Source: Sphingomonadales bacterium
Lineage (GTDB): Bacteria > Pseudomonadota > Alphaproteobacteria > Sphingomonadales > Sphingomonadaceae
Direction: 5' to 3'
Assembly (NCBI GenBank): GCA_016707885.1
Contig: JADJGU010000006.1
Location: 1 to 64,000 of the forward strand
Length of the DNA stretch: 64,000 nucleotides
The position numbers and the translations under genes are program-made. A model generated the notes under the pieces. The model searched no databases and was not told the DNA's origin. It saw only the letters and a list, made by a program, of their open reading frames with translations. Positions 1 through 6,609 of this stretch are shown piece by piece (position 1 is the first letter of the stretch; each line of letters opens with the position of its first letter).

Positions 1-2
1 AC

Positions 3-365
3 CAGACCGCACAAGCAACCGACGAAATTGCCGAAAAAATCACTGCTATCCAGAACGCAACCAAAGCCTCTGTCGAATCGAACGTTTCGATAAAATCTGC
101 TGTCGAAGATGTGCATCATTCAGCAGAGCGCATCCGCCATGCCATGGAAGAGCAGGCCCAGACTGTCACGATGATAACGGCTTCGGTTGACGAAACCGCG
201 CTTGCAGCCGACTTGATGTCAAACACCATCGCTGCGATCCGCGCCGACACCGAAAATGTCGTTTCGGAAATTTCCCAGCTTGAAAGCGGCTTTGGCGATG
301 TCGATGGCAAAATTTCCGCACTTCAGGCAAATGCCGGAAAGTTTGCGGCCAATCTGATCCGCTAA
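3..365 (+). CDS. methyl-accepting chemotaxis protein, C-terminal part (5' truncated by window edge)
   Basis: The frame is open from base 3 to the TAA at 363-365 with no start in the window, so only about 120 C-terminal residues are seen. The visible protein is a long heptad-type helix. It contains TDEIAEKITAIQNAT, the repeating pattern of the cytoplasmic signalling coiled coil of methyl-accepting chemotaxis proteins, followed by a second helix rich in Ala, Ser, Glu and Ile. Family knowledge: this part passes receptor state to the CheA/CheW complex. The protein ends about 80 residues after the visible helix with no obvious CheR-tethering pentapeptide. The sensor half lies outside the window, so no ligand can be proposed. 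Confidence 0.75.
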   Translation, partial: QTAQATDEIAEKITAIQNATKASVESNVSIKSAVEDVHHSAERIRHAMEEQAQTVTMITASVDETALAADLMSNTIAAIRADTENVVSEISQLESGFGDVDGKISALQANAGKFAANLIR

Positions 366-397
366 ACACTAACTCGATAAGCAAGGTTGAATTTCGT

Positions 398-422
398 TTC
401 CCGCTGTGGAAGGCAGCGGGAA
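398..422 (+). promoter_or_regulatory. perfect 9-bp hairpin holding the SDR gene's ribosome binding site in its loop
   Basis: TTCCCGCTG (398-406) pairs perfectly with CAGCGGGAA (414-422) around a 7-base loop. The loop contains the Shine-Dalgarno-like GGAAGG (408-413), and the A of the next gene's ATG (422) is the last paired base. It could be the terminator of the chemotaxis gene, though it lacks a T-run, or a structure that tunes translation of the SDR gene. The structure is read directly; the role is inferred. Confidence 0.4.
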
Positions 423-1114
423 TGACGTTACACATCCTTGTTACCGGTGGCTCGCGTGGCATTGGTGCGGCTGTTGTCGAAGAGCTAAGCGACGATAATG
501 TTCTGGTTCACGCAACTTCCAGTGCCCATGGCGACTTGAGCGATCCAACCGTTCCCTCAGAAATCTGGCACAATGCGCTGCAGGAAATGGGTGGGCGTAT
601 TGACGTGCTTGTCAACAATGCGGGAGTTTTCGAAGCTAATCCAGTCGACCTGAGCGACATCGAATGGCTCGATGGCTGGGAAAGGACGATGGCTATCAAC
701 CTGACCGCCTCGGCACAGCTTTGCCGCCTTGCCATATTGCATTGGCAGGCGCTCGGGCAAGAAGGCCGGATCATCAATGTAGCAAGCCGCGCCGCCTATC
801 GTGGCGACAGCCCTGCGCATTGGCACTATGCGGCCTCCAAGGCTGGGATGGTCGCCATGACCAAGAGCATCGCCCGCGGTTTTGCTTCTCAGCAAATCTA
901 CGCTTTCGCCATCTGTCCGGGCTTTACTATGACGGGCATGGCAGAGGACTATCTAGCGAGCCGTGGCGGAGACAAGCTGCTTGCAGATATCCCCTTAGGC
1001 CGCGTCGCAATGCCCGATGAAGTAGCAACACTTGTCCGCTTTTGCGCGCTTGAAGCACCGCCATCAATGACCGGTGCAGTATTAGACATCAATGGAGCCA
1101 GCTATGTTCGCTAA
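422..1114 (+). CDS. SDR-family NAD(P)-dependent oxidoreductase
   Basis: A 230-residue classical short-chain dehydrogenase/reductase. The dinucleotide-binding turn TGGSRGIG is at residues 8-15 and the structural NNAG at 65-68. The catalytic set is Ser122, Tyr136 and Lys140 (YAASK), followed by the usual CPG segment. The length fits a minimal SDR with one Rossmann domain, and there is no signal peptide, so it is cytosolic. SDRs reduce or oxidise hydroxy/keto groups, for example 3-oxoacyl-ACP or sugar alcohols. Nothing here fixes the substrate; the short strand between the nucleotide motif and NNAG is abbreviated compared with FabG. The last bases overlap the start of the beta-lactamase gene, so the two are probably co-translated. 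Confidence 0.9.
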   Translation: MTLHILVTGGSRGIGAAVVEELSDDNVLVHATSSAHGDLSDPTVPSEIWHNALQEMGGRIDVLVNNAGVFEANPVDLSDIEWLDGWERTMAINLTASAQLCRLAILHWQALGQEGRIINVASRAAYRGDSPAHWHYAASKAGMVAMTKSIARGFASQQIYAFAICPGFTMTGMAEDYLASRGGDKLLADIPLGRVAMPDEVATLVRFCALEAPPSMTGAVLDINGASYVR

Positions 1115-2006
1115 ACACATTCTCGCAACTGGTTTGGCCGCTGCATTAATCGCAAGCTGCGCGCCGGCGCAAACTGCTCCGACAGTTGCAGTAGCTAAGT
1201 TTGAACCTATCGCCAAAGCTTGCGAAGGCCGGGACGGATGGGGTGATCCTGCTCCACCGGCACATGTCTATGGCAATGTCTACATGGTCGGCACATGTGG
1301 TATTGTTTCATTGCTGATTACAACGCCGCAAGGCCATTTCCTGATCGACGGGGCCATCGCAGAGGCCGCGCCGGGCATCGTGGAGAATATCCGCAAACTT
1401 GGCTTTGATCCCAAGGATGTTCGCTATCTGCTCAACACTCACGAACATTTCGATCATTCGGGCGGATTGCCGGGTTTGAAGCGGATGACTGGCGCACGGA
1501 TGATAGCACGATCAGAAGCCAAGGATGCTCTTGAAAGCGGCACGGTGCATCCGTCTGATCCCCAGAAAGGGCTTTTCGATCCAGTCGAAGGTGTCAAAGT
1601 GGATCAGACAATCGGCGACGGTGAAACGTTAAAAATCGGCGCTCAAATACTGACTGCAATTGCCTCCCCTGGCCATTCGCCTGGCGGCACAAGCTGGCGC
1701 TGGCAAAGCTGCGACAAGGGAAAATGCTTAAACATCGTATTTGCCGATAGCTTGAGTGCAGTTTCGGCGGACGATTATCATTTTAGCGACCATCCAGAAT
1801 ATGTCGCGCCATTGCGGGCAACCATTTCCAGAATCGCTGCGTTCAAGGATTGTGACATCCTGATCACCCCTCATCCCTCACAAAGCGGTTTTTTCGAGCG
1901 TCTTGCCGGCGAAGAGCCGTTGATCGACACCTCGGCTTGCTCGGCATACGCGGCGGGCGCGCTCACCCGACTTGAAAACAGGTTGGCCAAAGAAAAAGCA
2001 AAATGA
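1104..2006 (+). CDS. subclass B3 metallo-beta-lactamase, probable lipoprotein
   Basis: A 300-residue secreted zinc hydrolase. I start it at ATG 1104 rather than 1092 because GGAG (1094-1097) sits 6 bases upstream. The N-terminus is a signal peptide ending in LIASC, a plausible lipobox with Cys19. Zinc ligands of subclass B3 are all visible: HEHFDH at residues 113-118 (His, His, Asp, His), His191 in PGHSPGG, and His257 in TPHPSQSG. The GTSW segment and the CDILITPHP ending are typical of B3 enzymes rather than of glyoxalase II or lactonases. B3 enzymes hydrolyse penicillins, cephalosporins and carbapenems in the periplasm; chromosomal copies are known in sphingomonads and Caulobacter. It overlaps the SDR stop by 11 bases and prmA by 4. 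Activity on real beta-lactams is inferred. Confidence 0.85.
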   Translation: MFAKHILATGLAAALIASCAPAQTAPTVAVAKFEPIAKACEGRDGWGDPAPPAHVYGNVYMVGTCGIVSLLITTPQGHFLIDGAIAEAAPGIVENIRKLGFDPKDVRYLLNTHEHFDHSGGLPGLKRMTGARMIARSEAKDALESGTVHPSDPQKGLFDPVEGVKVDQTIGDGETLKIGAQILTAIASPGHSPGGTSWRWQSCDKGKCLNIVFADSLSAVSADDYHFSDHPEYVAPLRATISRIAAFKDCDILITPHPSQSGFFERLAGEEPLIDTSACSAYAAGALTRLENRLAKEKAK

Positions 2007-2965
2007 ACTGGAAACTTACCCTGCCCTGCTCGCGCGCCGAGGCAGAGGCGATGCATGAGGATGATGAATGGCTTGAGCAGTTCGAAAACCTGCCGACACT
2101 TGTCGCCGATGAGTTGGAGGCCTTTAACGACGTGAAATGGTCGATACAGGCCTATTTCAATGCAATGCCTTCACAGCATGATACCGGCCTGCTGGAAAAC
2201 CGATTGGGCGCAAAAGCTATTGTCGAGAAGCTCCCAGACGAAGATTGGCTAACGCTCAGCCAGACAAGCATCGATCCGGTGCATGCCGGGCGGTTCTATG
2301 TTCACACGTCAACTAACAAGGGCTCAATCCCTGCAGGAGCAAAAGCCTTTCTGATTGAGGCGGGACAGGCTTTCGGCACGGGCGGGCACGAAACGACCAG
2401 CGGGTGCCTCACCATGCTTGACCGGCTGCATCGAGCCGGAAAACGCTATCATCATATTGCCGATATCGGCACTGGAACAGGCCTGCTGGCTTTCGCTGCA
2501 CTACACCTTTGGCCACGGGCAATGGTGACCGCATCGGACATCGATCCCGTAAGCATAGATGTGACACGCGAAAACGCCTCTGTAAATGGCGTCTCCCTAG
2601 GCCGGAGAAGCGGCCAGGTCGCGCTCTATGTAGCGACCGGAACCGACCATCCGGCAATCATTTCGCGATCGCCCTATGACTTGCTGATTGCCAATATCCT
2701 TGCAGGACCACTGGTGGAATTAGCCTCAAGTTTCGCCTCGGTCATCACTGAAGGCGGCACATTGATCCTTGCCGGTTTGCTCGACACGCAAGTGGACAAG
2801 GTCATATGCGCTTATCGAAGCAACGGCTTCCTGCTGGTCGACCGTCAGGACAACGGCGACTGGCCATGCTTGCGCCTGGTCAAGCGCCGGCATTATGGAT
2901 ATCGCCGCCCGATCCGCGCGTCCGGCCGCACCAGCCAGCCACCGGGCGATTTCGGGACCTGGTAG
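2003..2965 (+). CDS. prmA: ribosomal protein L11 methyltransferase
   Basis: A 320-residue SAM-dependent methyltransferase that trimethylates ribosomal protein L11 in the cytosol. AFGTGGHETT is the PrmA hallmark just before the SAM fold, DIGTGTGLLA is motif I, and ANILAGPL corresponds to the NPPY-like motif IV region of the family. The N-terminal third is the poorly conserved L11-recognition domain. The start overlaps the preceding stop as ATGA, so translation is likely coupled. After the usual end of the fold (CLRLVKRR) about 24 extra residues rich in Arg, Gly and Pro continue to the stop. This tail is unusual and could be a genuine extension or the result of a lost stop codon. Confidence 0.93.
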   Translation: MNWKLTLPCSRAEAEAMHEDDEWLEQFENLPTLVADELEAFNDVKWSIQAYFNAMPSQHDTGLLENRLGAKAIVEKLPDEDWLTLSQTSIDPVHAGRFYVHTSTNKGSIPAGAKAFLIEAGQAFGTGGHETTSGCLTMLDRLHRAGKRYHHIADIGTGTGLLAFAALHLWPRAMVTASDIDPVSIDVTRENASVNGVSLGRRSGQVALYVATGTDHPAIISRSPYDLLIANILAGPLVELASSFASVITEGGTLILAGLLDTQVDKVICAYRSNGFLLVDRQDNGDWPCLRLVKRRHYGYRRPIRASGRTSQPPGDFGTW

Positions 2966-3022
2966 CGACTACCGGCCAAATCCCGTTTTGCGCCCGCCTG
3001 CTTGAGCGTCGATAATTGTCAC

Positions 3023-3619
3023 ATGAACGCGCAACCCGACGCAAGCCAGATGGCCATCGCACGCGCGACGCGCGAACGCGAATTGCTGAGCGATGCGCTG
3101 GGCCGGGTGGGAATTGGAGACAGAAAAGCGTTCGAATTTCTCTATCGGCGAACCTCGGCGAAACTTTTTGGCGTTTGCTTACGTATCTTCGGTAACCGGA
3201 ACGAAGCCGAGGAAGCCTTGCAGGACGCCTATCTCACCATCTGGAGCCGTGCCGCCGCCTTTGACAGGGATAGAGCGAGCCCGATCAGCTGGCTGGTTGC
3301 CATCACGCGCAACCGCGCGATCGACAGGCTTCGCGCGCGCGACAAGGGCAAGCCTGTCGATCTCGAGGAAGCTTTGGCCATTCCCGATCCCGCACCCGAT
3401 GCAGAAAAGCGATTGGAGGAAAAAGACGAAGCCCGCGTCGTGGATAGCTGCATAGAAAGACTCGACGATCGCGACGCCAATTTTATTCGCGCGGCCTTCT
3501 GGAACGGGCGGACCTATGCCGATCTTGCCGTTGCTGAATCGACACCGCTGCCAACGGTGAAAAGCCGCATCAGGCGTGCGCTGATCAAGCTGCGCCATTG
3601 CCTTGAGGGCATGAGCTGA
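3023..3619 (+). CDS. ECF-type RNA polymerase sigma factor (SigK/RpoE-like)
   Basis: A 198-residue extracytoplasmic-function sigma factor. I use the ATG at 3023; an in-frame TTG at 3002 would add 7 residues. Region 2 (about residues 38-105) shows the core-binding helix with NRNEAEEALQDAYLTIW and the -10 recognition segment ending in RNRAIDRLRA. Region 4 (about 140-190) ends in the helix-turn-helix TPLPTVKSRIRRALIKLR. Regions 1 and 3 are absent, as expected. It overlaps the next gene by one base (TGATG), and that gene encodes an RskA-type membrane anti-sigma factor, so it is presumably held inactive at the inner membrane until a signal arrives. The fasciclin gene just downstream is the obvious candidate target. 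Confidence 0.92.
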   Translation: MNAQPDASQMAIARATRERELLSDALGRVGIGDRKAFEFLYRRTSAKLFGVCLRIFGNRNEAEEALQDAYLTIWSRAAAFDRDRASPISWLVAITRNRAIDRLRARDKGKPVDLEEALAIPDPAPDAEKRLEEKDEARVVDSCIERLDDRDANFIRAAFWNGRTYADLAVAESTPLPTVKSRIRRALIKLRHCLEGMS

Positions 3620-4305
3620 TGCGCCTGACCGATGAGGATATCGCAACCGCTGGCGAACTAGCATTGGGTCTGCTCGACAAAGCCGAGGCAGCACAGGCGC
3701 GCGCTCGACTTGCCGATGATCCCGAGTTTGCGACCGAATATGCCAAATGGCCAGACCGCATGACAGCGATGGAGCCGCTGATTGAGGACGCTCCTTCGCC
3801 CGCTGTCTGGTCGCGGATCGACGCTGCGATCGCTTCCCAACCGCGTCAGGACAATGCGGGCACTCACCTTCGCATCTGGCAAGGATTGACGGCCGCTTCA
3901 TTCGCCGTTGCACTGGTGCTTGCGACCGTGCTGTGGCGCCAGCCCGAGACGCAACTTGTCCCGGCACAGCCGCAGATTCTGGTCGCAGCGATTGGAGCAG
4001 AAGGTGGACGCGAAAGCGTCGCCGCCAACTATAATCCTCAAACGGGGGCGTTGCAGATAATCCCGATTTCGCTTGATACAGGTACGCTCTATCCCGAATT
4101 GTGGATCATCCCCGAAGATGGCGTCGCAAGGTCGCTTGGCATGATCGACCCATCAAAACCTGCTGTTCACTCCATCCCTGAAACGATGCGACCGCATCTG
4201 CACAAGGGTGCGCTGTTCGCGATTACACCCGAACCAGCAGGCGGTGCACCGAACGGAAAGGCAACCGGACCAGTGATCGCCAAAGGTGCAATCGACACCA
4301 TCTGA
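3619..4305 (+). CDS. anti-sigma factor, RskA/anti-sigma-K family
   Basis: A 228-residue single-pass membrane protein. The N-terminal 75 residues form a helical domain with the pattern of zinc-free anti-sigma domains (AGELALGLLD, then a W near residue 64). One hydrophobic helix follows at about residues 90-106. The C-terminal extracytoplasmic part contains NPQTGALQIIPI and LYPELWIIPEDG, the conserved core of the RskA C-terminal domain. It is read from a start overlapping the sigma factor stop. Family knowledge: RskA proteins hold an ECF sigma factor at the membrane and are destroyed by regulated proteolysis or redox change. The signal sensed here cannot be read from sequence. Confidence 0.9.
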   Translation: MRLTDEDIATAGELALGLLDKAEAAQARARLADDPEFATEYAKWPDRMTAMEPLIEDAPSPAVWSRIDAAIASQPRQDNAGTHLRIWQGLTAASFAVALVLATVLWRQPETQLVPAQPQILVAAIGAEGGRESVAANYNPQTGALQIIPISLDTGTLYPELWIIPEDGVARSLGMIDPSKPAVHSIPETMRPHLHKGALFAITPEPAGGAPNGKATGPVIAKGAIDTI

Positions 4306-4325
4306 AAAAATTTTTCGTTCCGCTG

Positions 4326-4351
4326 CATCCATCTCGCTCGTCATTCCGTAA
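4326..4351 (+). promoter_or_regulatory. possible ECF-sigma promoter of the fasciclin gene
   Basis: CATCC (4326-4330) and CCGTAA (4346-4351) are 15 bases apart, 49 bases before the fasciclin start. They resemble the CCATCC / CCGAAT elements reported for mycobacterial SigK promoters. Two ACATGT hexamers (4361-4366 and 4376-4381) lie between this and the ribosome site AAGGAAAG. This is a pattern match by eye only. Confidence 0.25.
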
Positions 4352-4399
4352 CTGCGTCCGACATGTACATCCCCCACATGTCTTGCAGAAGGAAAGACC

Positions 4400-4954
4400 A
4401 TGAAAAAGAACCTCTTCAGGATTGCAATTGCAACTGCAGCCATGGCTTCGGCCGCAACCGTTGGCCATGCTCATAACCATGGCCATAGCGGCCATTCGAT
4501 GGCGGCGCCGAAGACCAATATCGTCGAAGCGGCCGTCGCTACGCCTGATCTCTCGACCCTCGTTACCGCTGTCAAAGCCGCTGGTCTGGTCGATACACTC
4601 GCCAGCCCCGGCCCCTTCACCGTGTTTGCACCCACCAATGCCGCCTTTGGCAAACTGCCTGCCGGCACGGTCGAAACGCTGGTAAAGCCCGAAAACAAGG
4701 GCACGCTGACCACCGTTCTGACCTATCATGTTGTCGCGGGCACCTTCGACAGCAAGGCTATTGCTGCCGCGATAAAGAGCGGTAATGGCAAGGCAACGCT
4801 CACCACGGTTCAAGGACAGAAGCTGACTGCATCCATGTATGGCGACAAGCTGATTGTTACCGACGCCAAGGGTGGCAAATCGACCGTCGCCCTCGCTGAC
4901 CTTCGCCAAAAGAACGGCGTCGTCCACGTCATCGACAGCGTGTTGATGCCGTAA
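4400..4954 (+). CDS. secreted fasciclin (FAS1) domain protein with His-rich N-terminus
   Basis: A 184-residue exported protein. The signal peptide spans residues 1 to about 24 (cleavage near GHA). The mature N-terminus carries a short His-rich stretch, HNHGHSGH, which might bind metal. One FAS1 domain follows: TLVTAVKAAGLVDTLASPGP and FTVFAPTNAAFGKLPAG form the H1 box, LTYHVVAG precedes the second half, and NGVVHVIDSVLMP is the H2 end. FAS1 proteins act in adhesion or cell-envelope interactions. There is no anchor, so it is periplasmic or secreted. Its position behind an ECF sigma/RskA pair mirrors the SigK-RskA-MPT70/MPT83 arrangement of Mycobacterium tuberculosis, where the fasciclins are the sigma factor's main targets. 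The ribosome site is AAGGAAAG, a few bases upstream. Confidence 0.92.
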   Translation: MKKNLFRIAIATAAMASAATVGHAHNHGHSGHSMAAPKTNIVEAAVATPDLSTLVTAVKAAGLVDTLASPGPFTVFAPTNAAFGKLPAGTVETLVKPENKGTLTTVLTYHVVAGTFDSKAIAAAIKSGNGKATLTTVQGQKLTASMYGDKLIVTDAKGGKSTVALADLRQKNGVVHVIDSVLMP

Positions 4955-4963
4955 CGCCCTTGT

Positions 4964-5007
4964 TGGCAACCGGTACTCCGATCCCCCCTCCCATCAACCG
5001 GTTGCCA
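4964..5007 (+). repeat. 11-bp perfect inverted repeat in the fasciclin 3' region
   Basis: TGGCAACCGGT at 4964-4974 is exactly complementary to ACCGGTTGCCA at 4997-5007, with a 22-base C-rich loop. It lies between the fasciclin stop and the terminator and would form a second hairpin in the mRNA 3' end. It may protect the transcript from exonucleases or be a protein site. Confidence 0.6.
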
Positions 5008-5010
5008 GCC

Positions 5011-5045
5011 AAGCCCCTTCCCCAATCGGGAAGGGGCTTTTTATT
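5011..5045 (+). terminator. Rho-independent terminator of the fasciclin gene
   Basis: AAGCCCCTTCCC (5011-5022) pairs perfectly with GGGAAGGGGCTT (5028-5039) around a 5-base loop, followed by TTTTATTT. The same stem lies at the 3' end of the convergent phhA gene and may work for it too, although on that strand no T-run follows. Confidence 0.85.
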
Positions 5046-5910
5046 TGGCCTTGGAATGTGCGTAAGTCTGTGTGCCGTGCGTTATGACGTCGTCTTGGGG
5101 CAGGATATCGGCAATCGGAATATCGGGTAGCGATTCCAGCTGCGCGTAAAGCGGTGCGAAATCGGTTTCGACCGTGACCTTCAGCAGATGCTCGAGAGAC
5201 GGGATGACAAAATAATTCTGCTGGTAATCGTCGATCCGATATTCGGTGCGCATCAGGCGCAAAAGATCAAACCGGATCCGGTTGGGGCTCGGATCGTCGA
5301 GGCAGAAGATGCTCTCGCCATAGCTCGAAACAATGCCAGCGCCATAAATGCGCAAGCCTGCTGGCTCCTCGATCAGTCCGAACTCGACCGTATACCAATA
5401 TAGCCGGGCCAGTTTGTGCAGCGCGCCAAAGCCAAGGCTGCGCAGACCACCCTTGCCATAGGCTACCATATAATCGGCAAACACCGGATCGGCGAGCATC
5501 GGCACATGACCGAAGACATCGTGGAAAACATCAGGCTCTTGCAAATAATCCAGCTGTTCGGGGGTGCGGATGAAATTTCCCGCTGGGAAACGCCGATTGG
5601 CAAGATGGTCGAAGAATACATCGTCAGGAACCAGACCCGGCACAGCCACCACCTGCCAGCCCGTTGCTGCCACTAGCCGCGCATTGAGTTCGCGGTAATC
5701 GGGAATGCCCGGCTTTTCGAGTTTGAGCACATCAATCCCGCGCATAAAAGCATCACACGCCCGGCCGGGCAGCATCGCGGATTGGCGCGCAAAAAGCCGG
5801 TCCCACATCGCATGCTCATCGGCCGAAAAGGCCTCCCAAGATTGCGGGATTGTCCAATCCGGATTTGCGCCTGGCGGCGGAGCATCATAAACGTGGGTGA
5901 AATCGGCCAT
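5041..5910 (-). CDS. phhA: phenylalanine 4-monooxygenase
   Basis: A 289-residue monomeric bacterial phenylalanine hydroxylase, which makes tyrosine from phenylalanine using tetrahydropterin, iron and O2 in the cytosol. The iron ligands are visible: His130 and His135 in HDVFGH, and Glu176 in YWYTVEFGL. GLIEEPAGLRIYGAGIVSSYGES is split across the pterin and substrate pocket region and matches the family closely. There is no ACT regulatory domain, as in other bacterial enzymes. The length agrees with Chromobacterium and Pseudomonas homologues. No pterin-4a-carbinolamine dehydratase (phhB) is adjacent. It is transcribed divergently from the next gene, with only 15 bases between starts. Confidence 0.95.
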   Translation of the reverse strand: MADFTHVYDAPPPGANPDWTIPQSWEAFSADEHAMWDRLFARQSAMLPGRACDAFMRGIDVLKLEKPGIPDYRELNARLVAATGWQVVAVPGLVPDDVFFDHLANRRFPAGNFIRTPEQLDYLQEPDVFHDVFGHVPMLADPVFADYMVAYGKGGLRSLGFGALHKLARLYWYTVEFGLIEEPAGLRIYGAGIVSSYGESIFCLDDPSPNRIRFDLLRLMRTEYRIDDYQQNYFVIPSLEHLLKVTVETDFAPLYAQLESLPDIPIADILPQDDVITHGTQTYAHSKAK

Positions 5911-5925
5911 GGAATATAGTTACAC

Positions 5926-6609
5926 TTGAAACTGTTTCGCATCAACAGCGTTGGCACTGCTTTGAGGGCTTTGATTGGCTGGCCGCTGCTGATGATTGGC
6001 TTGTACTTCGTCGCGGCACTGGCGGGCAGCTTCATTCCGGCAAATTCCGATTGGGAGGAACCCGATCAAGGCATTCCCATTTTTGTCGAAACCAATGGCG
6101 TGCATGTCAGCCTGATCGTTCCGATGTCCGCGGCAGGCGAAGACCTGTCAGACCTCATCCGTCCCGAACATCTGGGCGACATCGATCTCTATGGCACGCA
6201 CGCGATGATCGGTTGGGGCCATCGCAATGTCTATCGCAACGCGCGCACATGGGGCGATGTGCGGAGCGGAGACATAGCATCGGCCATCATCGGCTCAGAC
6301 GAAACAACCCTGCATATCTATCACCTGATCGACCCCCGCCCTGCCCCGCACAGCAAGCGCTTACTTGTCTCGCAACGGCAATATCAAAGCATCATTGCGT
6401 CCATACGATCAACTTTCCAACTGACTACCGATGGACGAAGCGCCGCCTACCCGGCTTATGGCCCCAATAACCTGTTTTACGACAGCAAGGGCCACTACTC
6501 GGCTTACACTACGTGCAACGAATGGACTGGAGAAGTTTTGCGCAAAGCGGGCGTCCGGATGGGCATATGGACGCCGATGCCCGGCGGGGTGATGCGCTGG
6601 TTCGACTAA
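5926..6609 (+). CDS. DUF2459 (TIGR02117) family membrane-anchored protein
   Basis: A 227-residue protein with one N-terminal hydrophobic helix (about residues 13-35), so probably anchored with its domain in the periplasm. Conserved features of the DUF2459/TIGR02117 family are present: NGVHVSLIVP near the start of the domain, IGWGHRNVY in the middle, and TTCNEWTGEVLRKAG with GIWTPMPGGVM at the end. The Cys, His and Asn residues in these blocks suggest a papain-like or NlpC-like fold, which is inference. The function is unknown. The only usable start is TTG at 5926; no in-frame ATG gives a full-length protein. Its stop overlaps the 3' end of ligA by 4 bases (convergent). Confidence 0.8.
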   Translation: MKLFRINSVGTALRALIGWPLLMIGLYFVAALAGSFIPANSDWEEPDQGIPIFVETNGVHVSLIVPMSAAGEDLSDLIRPEHLGDIDLYGTHAMIGWGHRNVYRNARTWGDVRSGDIASAIIGSDETTLHIYHLIDPRPAPHSKRLLVSQRQYQSIIASIRSTFQLTTDGRSAAYPAYGPNNLFYDSKGHYSAYTTCNEWTGEVLRKAGVRMGIWTPMPGGVMRWFD

